The notes under the pieces: generated by a model
The model's input: only the letters and a program-made list of their open reading frames with translations
Database searches by the model: none
Told to the model about the DNA's origin: nothing
NCBI GenBank assembly: GCA_035316885.1
Contig: DATHII010000224.1
Coordinates: 1 to 16,433 of the forward strand
Length of the DNA: 16,433 nt
Direction: 5' to 3'
Source of the DNA: DASRTE01 sp035316885
Lineage (GTDB): Bacteria; Actinomycetota; Actinomycetes; Jiangellales; Jiangellaceae
Shown: piece by piece, positions 13,686 to 16,433 of the stretch
Position numbering within the stretch: the stretch's first letter is position 1
Layout of the letters: each line of letters starts with the position of its first letter
Program-made: the position numbers and the translations under genes

Positions 13686-14798
13686 TCAGCGGGCCAGCCA
13701 TGGGTTGGGGTTGCGGAGCTGGCCGTCGACCTGGACCTCGAAGTGCAGGTGCGGGCCGGTCGACACGCCGGTCGACCCGATCCGTCCGATCACGTCGCCG
13801 CCGGAGACCTGGTCGCCGGGGCTGACCAGCGGCCTGGCGAGGTGCGCGTACCGCGTCGTGATCCCGTTGCCGTGGGCGATCGTGACCAGGTTGCCGTACG
13901 CCGGGTCCACAGTGACCGCGGCGACCGTCCCGCCGGCGGCCGCATAGGCCTGGCCGTCTGCGTACTGGAAGTCGATGCCCGTGTGCAGCTTGTCCACGCC
14001 GGTGACGGGGTGTCTACGCATCCCGTACTGGCTGGACACCGAGCCCGTCGCGGGCCTGACCAGTCGCTTGTCGATGCCGAGCGATGAGGTGAAGTTCTCG
14101 GCGGCCTCGGTGGCCGCGGCGCTCTTGGCACCCGCGCCCGTCATCTCTTCCTCCGCCGCGAGGTGAACGGCTTCCGCAGCGTCAAGCAGGCCCTCGGCGT
14201 CGGTGACCGCCACGGCCGCCGCGCGCTGTTCCCGGACGGCAGCGGCGCGGTCCTGACGGACGCGCTGCTCACGCATTTCGGCGGCCTCGACGGACTCGTC
14301 GGCCGCGGCGATCTGCTTGTCGACCACGTCTGCCAGCGGATCCAGCGCGCCGAGGAGCGGGCCGACCACCGCCGCGAACCCGGTGGTGACAGCCGTCGCC
14401 GCCGCCGCGACCAGCGTGGAGTCGGTGTCGCCGGTCGCCACGTCGGTCGCATCGTCGGCTACGTCGAGCAGCCCACCCTCCTTCTCGACGATCATGCGTA
14501 CGGCCGTGACGTCAGCCACCCGGTCGCTGAGCATGGTGGCCCGGGACCGGGCGGTCGCCAGGGCCGACTCGGCAGTCCGCACGGCGTCGCCGGCCTCGGT
14601 CAGGGCCTTCTCCGCCGTGTCCGCCGATGCGGTGGCAGCGGCCAGTGCGGCCTTGGCCGCCTTCGCGGCGTCGGTCGCTGCCGAGAGCGTCGTCGGGTCG
14701 ACAGCCGCGGCGGACGACGGTGACGTTGCGATCGAGGTCGTGGCGGCGGCGAGCGCGAGGGCGCAAGCGAACCGTGTTCGGATGGTTGGGAGCGGCAT
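13686..14798 (-). CDS. Secreted M23 family (LytM-type) peptidase with coiled-coil region
   Basis: The likely start at 14796-14798 gives a 370-residue protein beginning MPLPTIRTRFACALALAAAT, a Sec signal peptide that probably ends near SSAAA-VDP. Residues 36-130 and about 165-225 are Ala-rich and charged with heptad-like repeats, probably coiled coils as in EnvC/NlpD-like proteins. The C-terminal LytM domain (about 252-370) has the zinc motif HTGID (His272, Asp276), YAHL (His319) and HLHFEVQ (His350, His352), so the catalytic residues are complete. It should act on peptidoglycan cross-bridges outside the membrane, or activate another hydrolase. The frame is open further upstream to 14960, but those residues look like non-coding leader. 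The ribosome binding site is weak. Confidence 0.92.
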   Translation of the reverse strand: MPLPTIRTRFACALALAAATTSIATSPSSAAAVDPTTLSAATDAAKAAKAALAAATASADTAEKALTEAGDAVRTAESALATARSRATMLSDRVADVTAVRMIVEKEGGLLDVADDATDVATGDTDSTLVAAAATAVTTGFAAVVGPLLGALDPLADVVDKQIAAADESVEAAEMREQRVRQDRAAAVREQRAAAVAVTDAEGLLDAAEAVHLAAEEEMTGAGAKSAAATEAAENFTSSLGIDKRLVRPATGSVSSQYGMRRHPVTGVDKLHTGIDFQYADGQAYAAAGGTVAAVTVDPAYGNLVTIAHGNGITTRYAHLARPLVSPGDQVSGGDVIGRIGSTGVSTGPHLHFEVQVDGQLRNPNPWLAR

Positions 14799-14890
14799 GA
14801 GGATCCGTCGGTCGGGGACAAGGGCGTTGCGCAGGCACACGTGTCCCGCTGAGCAGGGGTGCGGTGCCGGGTGTTCAACGGTGCGCGGGA

Positions 14891-14911
14891 ATACGGGCGT
14901 TCCGCCCGAAT
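14891..14911. other. Hairpin in the M23 peptidase upstream region
   Basis: On the minus strand ATTCGGGCG and CGCCCGTAT pair around GAA with one mismatch, about 95 bases upstream of the peptidase start. The 195-base gap to the DUF885 remnant holds no gene. It could be a terminator for the remnant's transcript or part of a regulated 5' leader. I cannot recognise a known riboswitch here. Confidence 0.35.
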
Positions 14912-14993
14912 GGGTGACCTCGCCCACTATGAGGACCGCTGCACGTATGAGCCATGTCACATCCGGGCCGCCGGATTACCCGGTGCAGACGGG

Positions 14994-15380
14994 TCAAGCG
15001 GAGGCGGAGGCCACCCAGCCGGCGACCCGGCGGCGGAGCACCGGCAGGCTGATCGTGGCCGCTGTGAGGACGGCGTCGTGGAAACCGGAGATGTCGAACC
15101 TAGCGCCGAGGGTCTGCCGCGCATCGGAACGGAGCCGGAGGATCTCGCGTTGCCCGACCTTGTAGGCCAGCGCCTGGCCGGGCATGCCGATGTAGCGGTC
15201 GACCTCCACGGTGATCGTGTCGAGGTCGACCGGCAGGTGCGCCGCCATGAAGTCGATAGCCTGCTGGCGGGTCCAACCCATGGCGTGCAGTCCGGTGTCG
15301 ACGACCAGCCGGCCGGCCCGCCACACGTCCGACGAGAGCATGCCGAGGCGGTCGAGGTCGCTGTCGTAGATAGTGGGTTC
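14994..15380 (-). pseudogene. DUF885 family protein, C-terminal remnant
   Basis: About 125 codons on the minus strand read DSDLDRLGMLSSDVWRAGRL, VVDTGLHAMGWTRQQAIDFM, then DTITVEVDRYIGMPGQALAY and KVGQREILRLR, which are the characteristic C-terminal end of DUF885 proteins, a metallopeptidase-like family normally about 550-600 residues long. The usual upstream HEXXH-type and substrate regions are missing: the frame closes at a TGA at 15381-15383, and the next sequence belongs to the 5' region of the phosphotransferase gene. An internal ATG at 15339-15341 would give 115 residues. This is a truncated, very probably inactive copy left by a rearrangement. Confidence 0.82.
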
Positions 15381-15429
15381 TCATCGGTGCCTCACCTGCA
15401 TGGACCGCTCACTCAGGCAGGCTGGCACG

Positions 15430-16433
15430 ATGCCCGACACGGCCGAACCTGACGCCGGAATCAGGCTGCTCACCGGCGACGACGCGAACGCGTTGCTCGG
15501 CGCGGCCGTGGCGGCCATGGGCGGGCGCCTGGACGAATGGACGCTGAGCCAGGTCGACCACCGTCCGGCAACGGGCACGACGACGGCCTACGCGGCACGC
15601 GTGTCCTGGCCCGACGGCGACCGCGCGGAGACCCTCGGGGCGCATCTGTCCACACGCCCGCAGACACGCGCACCGGACGGTTCGAGCGAACCTGTGCCGG
15701 GCGTGGCCACGGTCTCCGACGGAGAGCATCAGGTACACGTCTGGCGCTTCCCGGCCGATCCCGCGTTGCCCGGCCTTGCGGCCGCCTGCGATCCGGTGGC
15801 CGTAGCCGCCCTGCTCCGCTCGTTCGGCGTCGACGCAACCGGCGTGACGCTGCGGATCCTGGGCTACCGGCCGCGCAGGCGGGCCGTGGTCGAGGCCACG
15901 ACGCCCGGAGCCCGGCTGTTCGTCAAGGTCATGCGCCCGCGAACGGTCGAACAGATACATCGCCGGCACGTCCTGCTCCACGACGCCGGGCTCCCTGTGC
16001 CGCACAGCCTCGGCTGGAGCGGCGACGGTCTGCTCGTGCTGTCACCGCTGCCGGGCATCGGGCTGCGCGAGGCCGTCAACAACGCCGGGGCCGGCGCCTG
16101 CTCCCCCGACCAGCTCTGGGACCTGCTCGAACGGCTTCCCGACGCCGTCAGCGGACTTCCCCGCCGGGCGCCTTGGGCGGCCAACGCAGGGCACTACGCC
16201 GAGGTCATCGGGGTCTCGCTGCCCATGCACCGCGGATGGGCGCGCGCGCTCGCCGCGTCCGTGGACACCGCCCTCGCGGGCCGGGACGCGGGCGACGAGC
16301 CCGTACACGGCGACTTCTACGAGGCCCAGGTCCTGGTCGACGCGGGCCGGATCACCGGGTTGCTCGACGTCGACACGATCGGACCCGGGCATCGGGTGGA
16401 CGACCTGGGGTGCCTGCTCGGACACCTGTCGGT
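15430..16433 (+). CDS. APH-family phosphotransferase (kinase fold), cut by window edge
   Basis: The frame opens at the ATG at 15430 and runs 334 codons off the right edge. Residues 12-110 resemble a small N-terminal lobe; VEATTPGARLFVKVMRP holds a likely ATP-binding Lys (FVKV), VLSPLPGIGLREAV follows, and the catalytic loop is VHGDFYEAQVLV with GLLDVDTIGPGHRVDDLGCL as the metal-binding segment. In APH kinases the loop is HGDxxxxN; here the Asn position is Gln (HGDFYEAQ), a form I recall in an actinobacterial phosphotransferase group. The phosphorylated substrate is unknown; antibiotic resistance should not be assumed. CAGGCT six bases before the ATG is a weak leaderless -10 candidate. Confidence 0.88.
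   Translation, partial: MPDTAEPDAGIRLLTGDDANALLGAAVAAMGGRLDEWTLSQVDHRPATGTTTAYAARVSWPDGDRAETLGAHLSTRPQTRAPDGSSEPVPGVATVSDGEHQVHVWRFPADPALPGLAAACDPVAVAALLRSFGVDATGVTLRILGYRPRRRAVVEATTPGARLFVKVMRPRTVEQIHRRHVLLHDAGLPVPHSLGWSGDGLLVLSPLPGIGLREAVNNAGAGACSPDQLWDLLERLPDAVSGLPRRAPWAANAGHYAEVIGVSLPMHRGWARALAASVDTALAGRDAGDEPVHGDFYEAQVLVDAGRITGLLDVDTIGPGHRVDDLGCLLGHLS

Noticed and set aside
14799..14993. c-di-AMP (ydaO/yuaA) riboswitch before the M23 peptidase
   Set aside because: Such riboswitches often precede actinobacterial cell-wall hydrolases, but I could not find the conserved core segments here.
15430..16433. Aminoglycoside resistance gene
   Set aside because: The kinase fold is shared by many metabolic kinases; the catalytic loop differs and nothing nearby indicates resistance.

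Overview
The window is high-GC DNA with GTG starts, four-base start/stop overlaps, a DUF3039 protein, a DtxR/IdeR-type iron box, a CsoR-type operator and several starts that look leaderless. Together these point to the chromosome of an actinomycete (Actinomycetota); I cannot name the genus. I see no rRNA, tRNA, CRISPR array, transposase or phage gene.

Layout from left to right. (1) 1-733 (-): the N-terminal part of an MFS transporter that runs off the left edge, divergent from a small DUF3039 protein (810-1073, +). (2) 1119-5737 (-): a five-gene, translationally coupled operon. Transcription starts at an iron(III) ABC transporter (lipoprotein, fused permease, ATPase) and continues into a VanZ-like membrane protein and a YqgE/AlgH protein. 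An IdeR-like box at 5782-5800 sits just upstream of the lipoprotein gene, so the operon is probably repressed by iron. (3) 5833-7266 (-): an ACT-domain NAD(P)-dependent malic enzyme, divergent from a + strand run: PfkB sugar kinase (7362-8303), single-domain XdhC-like protein (8344-8877), a putative 23-residue leader peptide (8887-8958) and a stand-alone PheS-like protein with an FDX-ACB domain (9025-10302). (4) 10104-14798 (-): in transcription order, an M23 peptidase, a CsoR-family repressor with an almost perfect operator over its promoter, two coupled CNNM/CBS (HlyC/CorC-type) genes that are both frameshifted, and a DUF62 SAM hydrolase whose 3' end overlaps the PheS-like gene. (5) 14994-15380 (-): a C-terminal remnant of a DUF885 protein, abutting an APH-fold phosphotransferase (15430 to the right edge, +).

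The most interesting part is 8851-10302: a predicted leaderless mini-ORF with a Cys-Phe(TTT)-Gly-Cys core, followed by hairpins and a complete PheS-like catalytic domain. That domain keeps the ATP-binding and amino-acid backbone-binding residues but differs at the Phe side-chain pocket. It looks like an amino-acid-activating enzyme of unknown specificity under possible leader-peptide control. Also notable are the repeated TAnnnT-N6-start architecture at five genes, the iron-box operon that carries YqgE and VanZ genes, and three frameshifts confined to two neighbouring paralogues.
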